Source of the DNA: CBDFLD01 sp965249005
GTDB taxonomy: Bacteria; Acidobacteriota; UBA6911
Reading direction: 5' to 3'
Length of the DNA stretch: 64,000 bases
Assembly: GCA_965249005.1 (NCBI GenBank)
Contig: CBDFLD010000020.1
Span: 558,001 to 622,000, forward strand
Shown: one piece after another, positions 1 through 7,859 of the stretch
How positions within the stretch are numbered: the first letter of the stretch is position 1
Layout of the letters: every line of letters begins with the position of its first letter
Translations under genes and position numbers: made by a program
The notes under the pieces: generated by a model
Told to the model about the DNA's origin: nothing
Seen by the model: only the letters and a program-made list of their open reading frames with translations
The model's database searches: none

Positions 1-514
1 GTTGCGCCAGTGCAACCGACCAGCCGAAGGTTTTCCTGAGCCACGGAGGAAGATCCTGGTTGTACTTGCCCTCGAATTGAGCCGTCGCAAAGGCACCCAG
101 CTGGTCGACTCTGCGCTCGAATTCTTCGTGCCCCATCTTGTCGATGGCCGCCGCCAATTGCCGCCGGTGCCAGGAAGTAATATTGAGGCGATAGCCATTC
201 TGCAGCACTTCAATGGTATGACCGTACTTTCCGGTCAGCATCGTCGCGCGAGAGGGCACACAAATTGGGCTTTGCACGAACGCGTTTTGAAAAAGAACTC
301 CGCTTTCGGCCAGGCGGTCGAAATTCGGAGAATGGGCCCATGGATTGCCGTAGCATCTCAGAGAGTCCGTCCGCTGCTCATCGGTCATGATCCACAGGAT
401 GTTGGGACGTTCGTTCGAAGGGCGGGTCTGTGCACTTCTCCCTGCTGCAATCGCTGCCGCCGAACAGCCGACCCTACCGAGAAAATCTCGTCGCGTTGTG
501 ATGCTTCGATCCAT
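1..514 (-). CDS. Sulfatase (N-terminal part), cut by the window edge
   Basis: Probable periplasmic sulfatase of the alkaline-phosphatase fold. Only the first 171 residues lie in the window. I start it at the ATG complementary to 512-514, because this opens a twin-arginine signal (TTRRDFLGRVG, residues 6-16). PNILWIMTDEQ (about 38-48) supplies metal ligands. ICVPSR (84-89) is the C-x-P-S-R site whose Cys85 is matured to formylglycine, followed by ATMLTGKYGHT. After His99-Thr100 the protein stops looking like a sulfatase: the remaining 71 residues (IEVLQNGYRLN... to the edge) lack the usual downstream GKWHL block. The gene may be fused, damaged or at a rearrangement junction. The N-terminal call is firm, full function is not. 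Confidence 0.75.
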   Translation of the reverse strand, partial: MDRSITTRRDFLGRVGCSAAAIAAGRSAQTRPSNERPNILWIMTDEQRTDSLRCYGNPWAHSPNFDRLAESGVLFQNAFVQSPICVPSRATMLTGKYGHTIEVLQNGYRLNITSWHRRQLAAAIDKMGHEEFERRVDQLGAFATAQFEGKYNQDLPPWLRKTFGWSVALAQ

Positions 515-584
515 CGAGGACTCCGTGGAAATTGGTGAACTGACAGCGGATTATATCGAGTTCCGTCATGGTCCGAAACCACTT

Positions 585-605
585 GCCGCCCACGGAGTGG
601 GCGGC
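585..605. repeat. Hairpin repeat, CTAC-tailed family, copy 1
   Basis: Arms GCCGCCCA and TGGGCGGC flank the loop CGGAG and are followed by CTACGCG. The same loop and tail recur at 5927-5947, 53093-53113 and, degenerate, near 38772. It lies between the sulfatase start and the DinB gene end. Confidence 0.6.
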
Positions 606-656
606 CTACGCGTTAGCGGATGGCGGAAAGCGTACCGGGTCGCAAGACCCGTTGCC

Positions 657-1259
657 CTAGGACCGCTCGGTTGAAGGTTTGTCTCCCGGTCCCGGCAAGT
701 GGGCCTTTTGGCCGCCGGCGGATTCGCCCTTCAAGAGGGACTCCAAGCCGGGATACGGATAGATCACCGGGGCCTTGTTTTGCATCAGTCCTCCCGTGTC
801 GGCGGTCGGCCCATAGGTGCTGTGCAGCTCGTGGTTGCGCATCCTCAAAAGCGTGGTCTGCTGCCCTCGGTGATGAGACGTGTGCGCGATGCGACGCAGC
901 ATTACCCACGCCCTCGACCGCCGCACTTCAAAGAACCGGACTTCCTCTTCCCACCAGCCTTCGCTTTGGGACCGAAGGGCCACCATACGTTTACCGGAGT
1001 CTTCGGCATACTGAAGCACGAATTCAAGACGCGTCTCTTGCTTCGGGAGGGGAGGCGCGGCGACGTCGATCCCCAGCATGTTTTTGAACCATAGATCTTC
1101 ACTGACGCATTGATGGATCATGTGTTCGAGCAGGTTTCGACCTCGGCGATCCTCTGGATGAGGCCTGAGGAAAAGACCCTCGTCATGACACATACTCCAA
1201 ACACTGACCACCTTGAGGCGCTCTGTCTCGTAACTATCAATCAAGAATTGATATCTCAT
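657..1259 (-). CDS. DinB/YfiT-like protein
   Basis: Predicted cytosolic DinB-superfamily four-helix bundle of 200 residues. Family members bind a divalent metal through three histidines and often act as thiol-dependent transferases. Candidate ligands are His46/His49 in LLEHMIHQ and His125/His128/His129 in RIAHTSHHRGQ, spaced as in the family. No signal peptide is seen. The C-terminal 50 residues (PVIYPYPGLESLLKG onward) are low-complexity and probably disordered. The start is the ATG at 1257-1259 with no strong Shine-Dalgarno. It is 68 bp upstream, on the same strand, of nothing obviously linked. The substrate is unknown. Confidence 0.75.
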   Translation of the reverse strand: MRYQFLIDSYETERLKVVSVWSMCHDEGLFLRPHPEDRRGRNLLEHMIHQCVSEDLWFKNMLGIDVAAPPLPKQETRLEFVLQYAEDSGKRMVALRSQSEGWWEEEVRFFEVRRSRAWVMLRRIAHTSHHRGQQTTLLRMRNHELHSTYGPTADTGGLMQNKAPVIYPYPGLESLLKGESAGGQKAHLPGPGDKPSTERS

Positions 1260-1327
1260 TGAGTTCTCGATCTCCGCCGTCCGCTCTCTAGACTGATCGG
1301 GCTCCGCCTCGAAACCGATGCCCCGCT

Positions 1328-3220
1328 CTAGGGCGTATACCAGACCGGCGAGGTATACGCGCGCTCTTGGTGGCTGGAAGGCACACCCTCTGGAAGATCG
1401 ACGCCAAAGAACGCGGCATCATACGTAGTCCACCTGGGCGTTGGGATCTCGAGCACCCGTACGTAGTAGAGCGCTCGTTCCGCAGGATCGAAGTCCAAAT
1501 CTTTCCAGTAAGCTATCAGTGCTGCGTCTCCAATACTGTTGGTGTAGTTCGCTGCTTTCACGTTTACCGTGTTTCCCACTGGCGTCTCGCAGCGTCCGTT
1601 TCGCCCGATCTTGCGACCGTCGGCGACTGACAAGTCGTAGACTCGCTCGTGGGGCTCTCCTTTGCCGTCCAACCATCCCTTGATGATCTGGATCCGGTCC
1701 AGATTCGCCCCGGCCGGGTCGCGCAGCGCGTGGACCATGAACGCCGGGGCCTTACCGAGCGGGGCACGGCTCAGGTCGCCTCCCATCGGAACACCGCGGG
1801 AAAAGCCATCGCGGACGAAATCCGGACGCTGCACATCAGCAGCCTCGAAATCCCATCCGGCAAACAAGCGCACGGTAATCCGGGTCCCGGTGGTCGCATA
1901 GACCTCCTTGCGCTGCATGGCATCGAACAACGCCTCCCTTGTGTTTTCGGTGGCCCAGACGGCGGCCATGCCCGAAGCGATCGCCCGGTAATGATAAATC
2001 GAGTAGTCGCGGCCTTCAGGGTCCGGCATATACCCGATGATCTTTCCGTTGAAGCGGTCGTCTCCAGCCGACGGCTCCCCCGGTGCGGCCTTGCCGAAGA
2101 AGTTGTTCTCCTCGGACGTGCTCAACGAAGTATGCGAATCGGTCGAGCCCACAAAGCCAAATTTGAACGGGTTTGCCCCGATTTCGCTCTCGAGCTGCAA
2201 CCCTCGCTTCAGCGCCTCGCGCGCATACTCTCTGGGCAACATGTCGGGCGTTTTGGCGCTGCCGAAACTACCCCTATCCCAGGTGCCGTAGTCCGCAAAC
2301 TCGTCGTTGGGTGAGAGAACCGGATGGGTTTCCCCATCGCCCTTGATCTGGGTGATCTCGTAAAGTGGCTCCCATCGCTTGCGGCGCTCCGCGTAGTCGC
2401 GGTCGAGCGGCCTCCCTCCTACCGTGACCGTGTCGAACATCAGCCCGTTGGAGAGGTTGCCGTTGTGGGCCAGGGCCAGCAGCCGGCCGCCGGTCTGCCG
2501 TTCGTACGCCGCCATCCATTTCCACAGGTCTTCAGGGTCGGAGGAATCGTAACTAGAAAATGGAAGCATGCGGTCTGCTCGCTCCTTACCGTCGCGAAAT
2601 ATCACGTTGCGGTGCAGGTTGCTACCCGTAGGGCCGGCCGTCCACTCGAAACCGATCACTGCCGTGAACACGCCCGGGTGGTTGTACTTCTCTGCGGCTG
2701 TGGTCAGACTTTCCCAGATCGACCGCGTCATGGACTCGTACGCCGCCAGAGGATCCTTTCCCGTTCTCTTCTCCGTGGCCCACGCGGTGTACGCCTCGAT
2801 GAATTGGCCGTTCTTGACGAAATCGTGAACTCTGCGGCCAAACTCGCTTTTCAGTAGATCCGGATGCGATTGCGCGATCATGGGAGCCAAACCCAGATTC
2901 TCCGCGTGATCCGAGATCACCAGAAAATCGAGCGGGCGAAGAAGCTTCGCTCGCAGCCCACCGCTGGAGACCACCTCTGCCCCGCGGGCGAAGCGATAGG
3001 CTTCATCCGGGCCCAGCCGATTTCCGATCATGCCGGCATCGGTGGAATAGGATGTGTGTAGATGAGTATCCCCCCAGTAAACCTGCTGCGGGTATCTCTG
3101 GCCGACATAGGGGGAGAAATTCTTTCGTCCGGCCTCCTCGGATTTGGCGGGGGCGTCCTGAGCGGATACCCACTGCGCCAGTGTCATGGCGACCAGAAGC
3201 GTGACGGATATTCTTCTCAT
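1328..3220 (-). CDS. Secreted DUF3604 metallohydrolase
   Basis: A 630-residue exported protein of the DUF3604 family, a PHP-like metal-dependent hydrolase group without a settled substrate. A signal peptide (MRRISVTLLVAMTLAQWVSA) ends near residue 20. Metal-binding motifs are visible: GDTHLHTSYSTD (His53, His55), FLVISDHAENLG, and GSTDSHTSLST towards the C-terminus. A GAGGT Shine-Dalgarno precedes the ATG at 3218-3220. It is divergent from the PQQ dehydrogenase at 3298, leaving 77 bp for two promoters. Three other PHP-type proteins lie in the window (22663, 32802, 61765), so the family is expanded here. Confidence 0.85.
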   Translation of the reverse strand: MRRISVTLLVAMTLAQWVSAQDAPAKSEEAGRKNFSPYVGQRYPQQVYWGDTHLHTSYSTDAGMIGNRLGPDEAYRFARGAEVVSSGGLRAKLLRPLDFLVISDHAENLGLAPMIAQSHPDLLKSEFGRRVHDFVKNGQFIEAYTAWATEKRTGKDPLAAYESMTRSIWESLTTAAEKYNHPGVFTAVIGFEWTAGPTGSNLHRNVIFRDGKERADRMLPFSSYDSSDPEDLWKWMAAYERQTGGRLLALAHNGNLSNGLMFDTVTVGGRPLDRDYAERRKRWEPLYEITQIKGDGETHPVLSPNDEFADYGTWDRGSFGSAKTPDMLPREYAREALKRGLQLESEIGANPFKFGFVGSTDSHTSLSTSEENNFFGKAAPGEPSAGDDRFNGKIIGYMPDPEGRDYSIYHYRAIASGMAAVWATENTREALFDAMQRKEVYATTGTRITVRLFAGWDFEAADVQRPDFVRDGFSRGVPMGGDLSRAPLGKAPAFMVHALRDPAGANLDRIQIIKGWLDGKGEPHERVYDLSVADGRKIGRNGRCETPVGNTVNVKAANYTNSIGDAALIAYWKDLDFDPAERALYYVRVLEIPTPRWTTYDAAFFGVDLPEGVPSSHQERAYTSPVWYTP

Positions 3221-3297
3221 AAGGGGCGACCTCTATTGCCCAGCTGATCCAGGGTCCGTGGTAAAGTAACCTATTTGGAGTCAAGACAAAAAAAGAA

Positions 3298-5475
3298 ATG
3301 CGGCGCACCAAGCTCAACAAGATTCTTTTTTGTTTCATCTCGCTCTCGCTGTTTTCGCTGTTCTTACTGTCATTTCTGACCGGGTCCCACGCGGACTCCC
3401 GTCGAATCCGCGGGGAGTGGCGTGTCTACAACGGGGACCTGGCGGGGACCAAGTACTCCGGGCTCGATCAAATCAACCGCTTCAACGTGAAAAAGCTGGA
3501 ATTGGCCTGGATTTACCGAGGGGGCGATAAGCGAGAAAATCCGCCTTCCACCATCGAATGTAATCCCATCGTTATCAACGGGATCTTGTACGCCAGTTCT
3601 CCCTCGCTGAAGGCCTTGGCACTTGATTCAAGAACGGGAACCAGAATTTGGGCATTCGATCCCTTTCCGGAAGAGAAGCCGAAAGGCGTCAGCCGCGGAT
3701 TGGCCTATTGGGAAGGTGGTGACGACAAGAGAGTCTTTCACGGGGCAGGCTCGTTCCTCTATGCGCTTGATGCGCGCACAGGCTCCCTGATCAAGAATTT
3801 CGGCGCCGACGGTAAAATCGATTTGCATGATGGATTGGATCGGGATGTCTCTTCCCGCTATGTCACCACAACCTCGCCCGGGATCATTTATGAGGATCTT
3901 TTGATCATGGGATCTGCGCTTGGGGAAGGTCCTCATCCGGCTGCTCCTGGCCACATACGTGCGTATGACGTACGAACGGGCGAGCGGAAATGGATTTTTC
4001 ATACTATTCCACATCCCGGCGAGATCGGTCATGAAACGTGGCCTCCGGACTCCTGGCAAACTGCCGGTGGAGCCAACGCCTGGGGTGGACTCACTCTAGA
4101 TGAGAAGCGCGGACTTGTTTTCTTTGGCACGGGCTCGCCTACTTACGATCATTATGGCGGCAACAGGATAGGCCAGAATCTCTTCGCCAACTGCATCGTT
4201 GCCTTGAAGGCGAAGACCGGAGAGTTGGTTTGGTATTTCCAAACCGTGCATCACGACTTGTGGGACTACGACCTGGCCTGTCCGCCAAATCTGGTGACGG
4301 TCGAGCACGAGGGTGGTAGGGTCGATGCGGTAGCGCAAGTTACCAAGATGGGACACATGTTTCTACTGGATCGGAAAACAGGGAAGCCATTGTTTCCGGT
4401 CGAGGAACGTCCGGTCCCTCGGTCCGATATTCCTGGCGAGCAAACTTGGCCGACACAGCCTTTTCCCACCAAACCTCCACCGTACGCGAGGCAGTCCTTG
4501 ACGAAGAAGGATGTCACGGATAGAAGTCCTGAAGCGCGCGCCAGCATCTTGACGAGACTCGAAAACTTTCGCCTTGGTGATATTTTCCTGCCTCCGAGTT
4601 TCGAGGGTTCCGTGACTGTGCCGCAATTCAACGGAGGCACCAACTGGGGAGGGGCTGCCGTCGATACGGCAAGCGGGGTCCTCTACGTTAACGCGAGCAA
4701 CGAGCCGGAATGGATTTCCATGGTGAAATCAACACCCGATTCCGGAATAACTGTTTCCGAGCTTGGCAAGCGACTGTATGGCATGTCCTGTTCCAGCTGC
4801 CACGGTTATGCCAACCCGTATAGTCCTGGTGCTCATTCTTTGACCTGGATGCGGCGGGTGAGAAAAAGACGAACCAAGGAAGAAGTCCAGGAGGTGATCG
4901 AGAAGGGTTTGGGCCTGATGCCTCCTTTCGGTACCTTTTCGGAACTCGAGAAGCACGCACTCCTTTCTTTCTTGTTCGAAGAGGATGCCGGGGAAACGGT
5001 CGAAGCGGGGCGTCATGTTCTACCCTGGACCCGGGCCATCCCTTACGTAAGCACCGGGCACCGGGTTCTGCGTGACTCCGAGGGCTATCCCGCCAGCAAA
5101 CCACCCTGGGGAACCCTGAGTGCCATCGATCTGAACCAAGGCAACATCCTCTGGCAGGTTCCTCTTGGAACGTATCCCGAATTGGCTGCCCAGGGCCTTG
5201 CCCAAACGGGGACCTTCAACATGGGAGGTCCGATGGTGACGGCAGGCGGTCTCGTATTCATCGGGGCTGCCATGGACGAAAAGTTCCGAGCCTACGACAA
5301 AAATACGGGTAAGGTTCTCTGGGAGTTTCAATTGGATGCCGGAGGCTACGCCACCCCGATGAGCTACGAAGTCGGCGGGAGGCAATACGTGGTCATTGCT
5401 GCCGGCGGAGGCGGCAAGCCAGAAACTCGTGCCGGAGACGCCTATTATGCTTTTGCCTTACCTCGGCGTCGATGA
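3298..5475 (+). CDS. PQQ-dependent dehydrogenase with cytochrome c insert
   Basis: A 725-residue periplasmic quinoprotein. The N-terminus (residues 1-32) is a signal or anchor with a long hydrophobic run. Propeller repeats of the PQQ type follow (ALDSRTGTRIW, YDVRTGERKW, LKAKTGELVW, DKNTGKVLWEF). A c-type cytochrome segment is inserted near residues 490-560: haem site CSSCH at about 498-502 and candidate axial Met in GLMPPFG. The family oxidises alcohols or sugars in the periplasm and passes electrons through haem c to the respiratory chain. The sugar specificity cannot be read. Start ATG 3298; the Shine-Dalgarno is poor. Confidence 0.87.
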   Translation: MRRTKLNKILFCFISLSLFSLFLLSFLTGSHADSRRIRGEWRVYNGDLAGTKYSGLDQINRFNVKKLELAWIYRGGDKRENPPSTIECNPIVINGILYASSPSLKALALDSRTGTRIWAFDPFPEEKPKGVSRGLAYWEGGDDKRVFHGAGSFLYALDARTGSLIKNFGADGKIDLHDGLDRDVSSRYVTTTSPGIIYEDLLIMGSALGEGPHPAAPGHIRAYDVRTGERKWIFHTIPHPGEIGHETWPPDSWQTAGGANAWGGLTLDEKRGLVFFGTGSPTYDHYGGNRIGQNLFANCIVALKAKTGELVWYFQTVHHDLWDYDLACPPNLVTVEHEGGRVDAVAQVTKMGHMFLLDRKTGKPLFPVEERPVPRSDIPGEQTWPTQPFPTKPPPYARQSLTKKDVTDRSPEARASILTRLENFRLGDIFLPPSFEGSVTVPQFNGGTNWGGAAVDTASGVLYVNASNEPEWISMVKSTPDSGITVSELGKRLYGMSCSSCHGYANPYSPGAHSLTWMRRVRKRRTKEEVQEVIEKGLGLMPPFGTFSELEKHALLSFLFEEDAGETVEAGRHVLPWTRAIPYVSTGHRVLRDSEGYPASKPPWGTLSAIDLNQGNILWQVPLGTYPELAAQGLAQTGTFNMGGPMVTAGGLVFIGAAMDEKFRAYDKNTGKVLWEFQLDAGGYATPMSYEVGGRQYVVIAAGGGGKPETRAGDAYYAFALPRRR

Positions 5476-5631
5476 CCTCGCAATGGACTCGTATCCCGGT
5501 GAATTCCACTCAGGGGTCCGAAGAACCCAAAAACAGGACCGACACCACCACCACCACGAAGAAGAAAACCGCTGTTTCATCGGTTGCTAGTTCGGGCTTC
5601 TCTCCAAGATGCTCGAGCAGGACATCAGGAC

Positions 5632-5659
5632 TTGCAAACTACAACAAAACAAGTACAAT
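5632..5659 (+). promoter_or_regulatory. Putative promoter of the tRNA-Ser gene
   Basis: TTGCAA (5632-5637) and TACAAT (5654-5659) with 16 bp between them lie 21 bp upstream of the tRNA. The spacing and position fit a sigma-70 promoter. The preceding 5476-5631 holds no convincing gene. Confidence 0.5.
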
Positions 5660-5680
5660 GTTTTCTGCCACTTAGAGGTT

Positions 5681-5770
5681 GGAGGAATGGCCGAGTGGTT
5701 GAAGGCGGCGGTCTTGAAAACCGTTAGGGGGGCAACCTCCTCGTGGGTTCGAATCCTACTTCCTCCGCCA
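5681..5770 (+). tRNA. tRNA-Ser (anticodon UGA)
   Basis: Acceptor arms GGAGGAA and TTCCTCC pair, with discriminator G and an encoded CCA at 5768-5770. The anticodon stem CGGT/ACCG encloses the loop CTTGAAA, giving anticodon TGA, which reads UCA and other UCN codons. A long variable arm (GGGGGGCAACCTCC) is typical of class II serine tRNAs. The T arm carries GGGTTCGAATCC. This is not a selenocysteine tRNA: the anticodon is UGA, not UCA. Confidence 0.97.
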
Positions 5771-5926
5771 GACCTTTTTTGCCCGTGAGGATGCGATGAA
5801 GGCGAACAAGGCAGGGTCGGTTGACCGGCCGAATGCCTCCCGGGTTCTATCCACAATCCGCGAGATGAACTCCCACGCCACGCCACACCGTAAGGCCACC
5901 CGGAAATAGACTTCCCCCCCCGTTTA

Positions 5927-5947
5927 GTCGCTCACGGAGTGAGCGAC
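5927..5947. repeat. Hairpin repeat, CTAC-tailed family, copy 2
   Basis: Perfect arms GTCGCTCA and TGAGCGAC flank the loop CGGAG and are followed by CTACCCG. It sits between tRNA-Ser and the ThuA-DUF1080 gene. Confidence 0.65.
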
Positions 5948-6034
5948 CTACCCGTGTCTCTCGCGGGGTCGCCTACGCTTGATGCGACTCGAAGCATGCT
6001 TTACGATGCAAGCACTACCTCTGGGAGAACGAAC

Positions 6035-7591
6035 ATGATTCGTAGGATACTAGCCTCTATCGTCGCTCTGGTTTTGCTGATCTGCCCGGGTTGGGCGGCT
6101 GACAGCGCCCCCCTGCTGTCCGTCCTCATCGTTGACGGTCAGAACAACCATCCGTGGCAGGCCACGACTCCCGCGCTCAAGGGGATCTTGGAACACGGTG
6201 GCCCTTTTCAGGTTGCCGTGGCAACAGTACCTCCCCCCGGCAAGGACGGTGAGAGCATAGGAGGTTTCGCGCCTCACTTTCACGACTATGACGTGGTTCT
6301 ATTGAATTACAACGGAAGGTCCTGGCCGAAGAAGACACAGGAATCATTCGTCGACTATGTCAAATCGGGTGGAGGATTCGTGGTCTTTCATGCGGCCAAC
6401 AATGCCTTTCCCGACTGGCCCGCCTACAACGAGATCATCGGCCTGGGAGGATGGGGAAGACGAAACGAGAAGGATGGTCCCTACGTGCGCTGGAGAGAAG
6501 GGAAGTTCGTCAGGGACAGCAGCCCCGGAAGGGGTGGATCACACGGGATACGACATGAGTTTGCAATCGACAATCGAGCTCCGCACCATCCGATCATGAA
6601 AGGGATTCCGGCCCGATGGCTGCATTCGGAGGACGAGCTCTATGACCGGCTGCGGGGCCCGGCCAAGAATCTTGAAGTCCTGGCCACTGCCTACTCGGAT
6701 CCTGCGACAAAGGGCACCGGAGAGCACGAGCCGGTTCTCATGACCGTGCGCTACGGCAACGGGCGCGTGTTCCATACCGTCCTGGGTGACAACCTGAAGG
6801 CGCTGTTCAATGTTGGATTTCAGGTCACCCTGCTGCGAGGAACGGAGTGGGCGGCAACAGGCAACGTCACTCTTGCAGTTCCTGCGTATTACCCTGGGGT
6901 TGACAAGGTGACCTCCACCGACCCCGGGACACCCTATCGAAAGGACGCCCACGGTTGGCGCCCCCTCTTTGACGGGAAGTACCTGGCTGGCTGGAGCCAG
7001 GTAAATGGAACGGCCGAGTACAAGGTGGTCGCAGGAGAGATTAGAGGCACAACCGCTACCGGAAGCCCCAATTCCTTTCTCTCCACCGTCGATGAGTTCG
7101 GGGACTTCGAGCTGCGCTTCGAGGTCCGGCTGGATGATCCGAGGCTCAACTCCGGCGTTCAGATTCGCAGCCACCAGTACGAGCGCGAGACCATGCTCGA
7201 AGTCGGGACCAGAACATACACGGCGCCCGCCGGACGAGTCTATGGTTACCAGGTAGAAATCGCCGCTTCGCGGCATGGGTCGCTAAAAGGTGAGATATAC
7301 GGAGGCGCAGGCTTTATTTACGACGAAGCGCGAAGAGGATGGCTTTCCTCGGACTCGGACCGCCGCGACCCGCAGAAGCGAAAGCTCTTTCAGAACGGCA
7401 GCTGGAATCAGTACTTTGTCCGGTGTATCGGAGACCGACTCCAGGTGTGGGTCAACGGGGTCCCCGTCGGTGATGTGCGGGACTCGATGACCTCCCACGG
7501 GCACATCATGCTTCAGGTACACTCGATTCCAGAAGATCAAGGCCCATGGTCGGTTCGGTGGCGGAACATATTGATTCGCGAGATCCAGTAA
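6035..7591 (+). CDS. Secreted ThuA + DUF1080 protein
   Basis: A 518-residue exported two-domain protein. I use the ATG at 6035 because GGGAGA precedes it and it opens a signal peptide (MIRRILASIVALVLLICPGWA); the upstream GTG lies inside a hairpin repeat. Residues about 25-270 are a ThuA/glutamine-amidotransferase-like fold (VLIVDGQNNHPW, GGGFVVFHAANN, HPIMKGIP). Residues about 305-518 are DUF1080/3-keto-disaccharide hydrolase (GWRPLFDGKYLAGW, GVQIRSHQY, WNQYFVRCIGDRLQVWVNG), a lectin-like sandwich. This fusion suggests periplasmic oligosaccharide handling, perhaps of 3-keto sugars. Its stop abuts the convergent amidohydrolase remnant. Confidence 0.85.
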   Translation: MIRRILASIVALVLLICPGWAADSAPLLSVLIVDGQNNHPWQATTPALKGILEHGGPFQVAVATVPPPGKDGESIGGFAPHFHDYDVVLLNYNGRSWPKKTQESFVDYVKSGGGFVVFHAANNAFPDWPAYNEIIGLGGWGRRNEKDGPYVRWREGKFVRDSSPGRGGSHGIRHEFAIDNRAPHHPIMKGIPARWLHSEDELYDRLRGPAKNLEVLATAYSDPATKGTGEHEPVLMTVRYGNGRVFHTVLGDNLKALFNVGFQVTLLRGTEWAATGNVTLAVPAYYPGVDKVTSTDPGTPYRKDAHGWRPLFDGKYLAGWSQVNGTAEYKVVAGEIRGTTATGSPNSFLSTVDEFGDFELRFEVRLDDPRLNSGVQIRSHQYERETMLEVGTRTYTAPAGRVYGYQVEIAASRHGSLKGEIYGGAGFIYDEARRGWLSSDSDRRDPQKRKLFQNGSWNQYFVRCIGDRLQVWVNGVPVGDVRDSMTSHGHIMLQVHSIPEDQGPWSVRWRNILIREIQ

Positions 7592-7810
7592 TCATTCGCT
7601 GCTTTCAGGCCCCGCCTTCGGCCAAATCTGCTTTAGCGTGTCGTCGTCGTAAAGCACTCCACCCTTCATGACGTAAGCGATGTCGAGTGTGTTGCGAATC
7701 TGCTCCAGCGGGTTTGCGTTCAAGATCAACAGATCGGCGAGCTTGCCATTTGCAATGGAGCCGATCTCTCCCTCTAGACCCAAAATAAGCGAGGTATGAG
7801 CTCGCTCGGA
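7592..7810 (-). pseudogene. Amidohydrolase, C-terminal stump
   Basis: Only about 65 C-terminal residues of an imidazolonepropionase/prolidase-type amidohydrolase remain: LGLEGEIGSIANGKLADLLILNANPL, then IRNTLDIAYVMKGGVLYDDDTLKQIWP, up to the stop at 7592. The GSxxxGKLADLxxL-NPL and VMKxGxxYD blocks are characteristic of the family's end. Upstream sequence loses all similarity near 7800, where the IS1380-type element region begins. The missing N-terminal part is not found beyond the element, so this is an insertion/deletion relic rather than a simply interrupted gene. Confidence 0.75.
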
Positions 7811-7859
7811 AAATCGTTTGCCTTTTCCGAATATCTCGTGGATTTCAGCTCCTTGTGCG

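Noticed and set aside
2..538. 178-codon plus-strand frame at the left edge
   Set aside because: Antisense to the sulfatase N-terminus with its formylglycine motif.
5681..5770. tRNA-Sec
   Set aside because: Anticodon TGA and normal serine-tRNA arm lengths; it reads UCN codons, not UGA.
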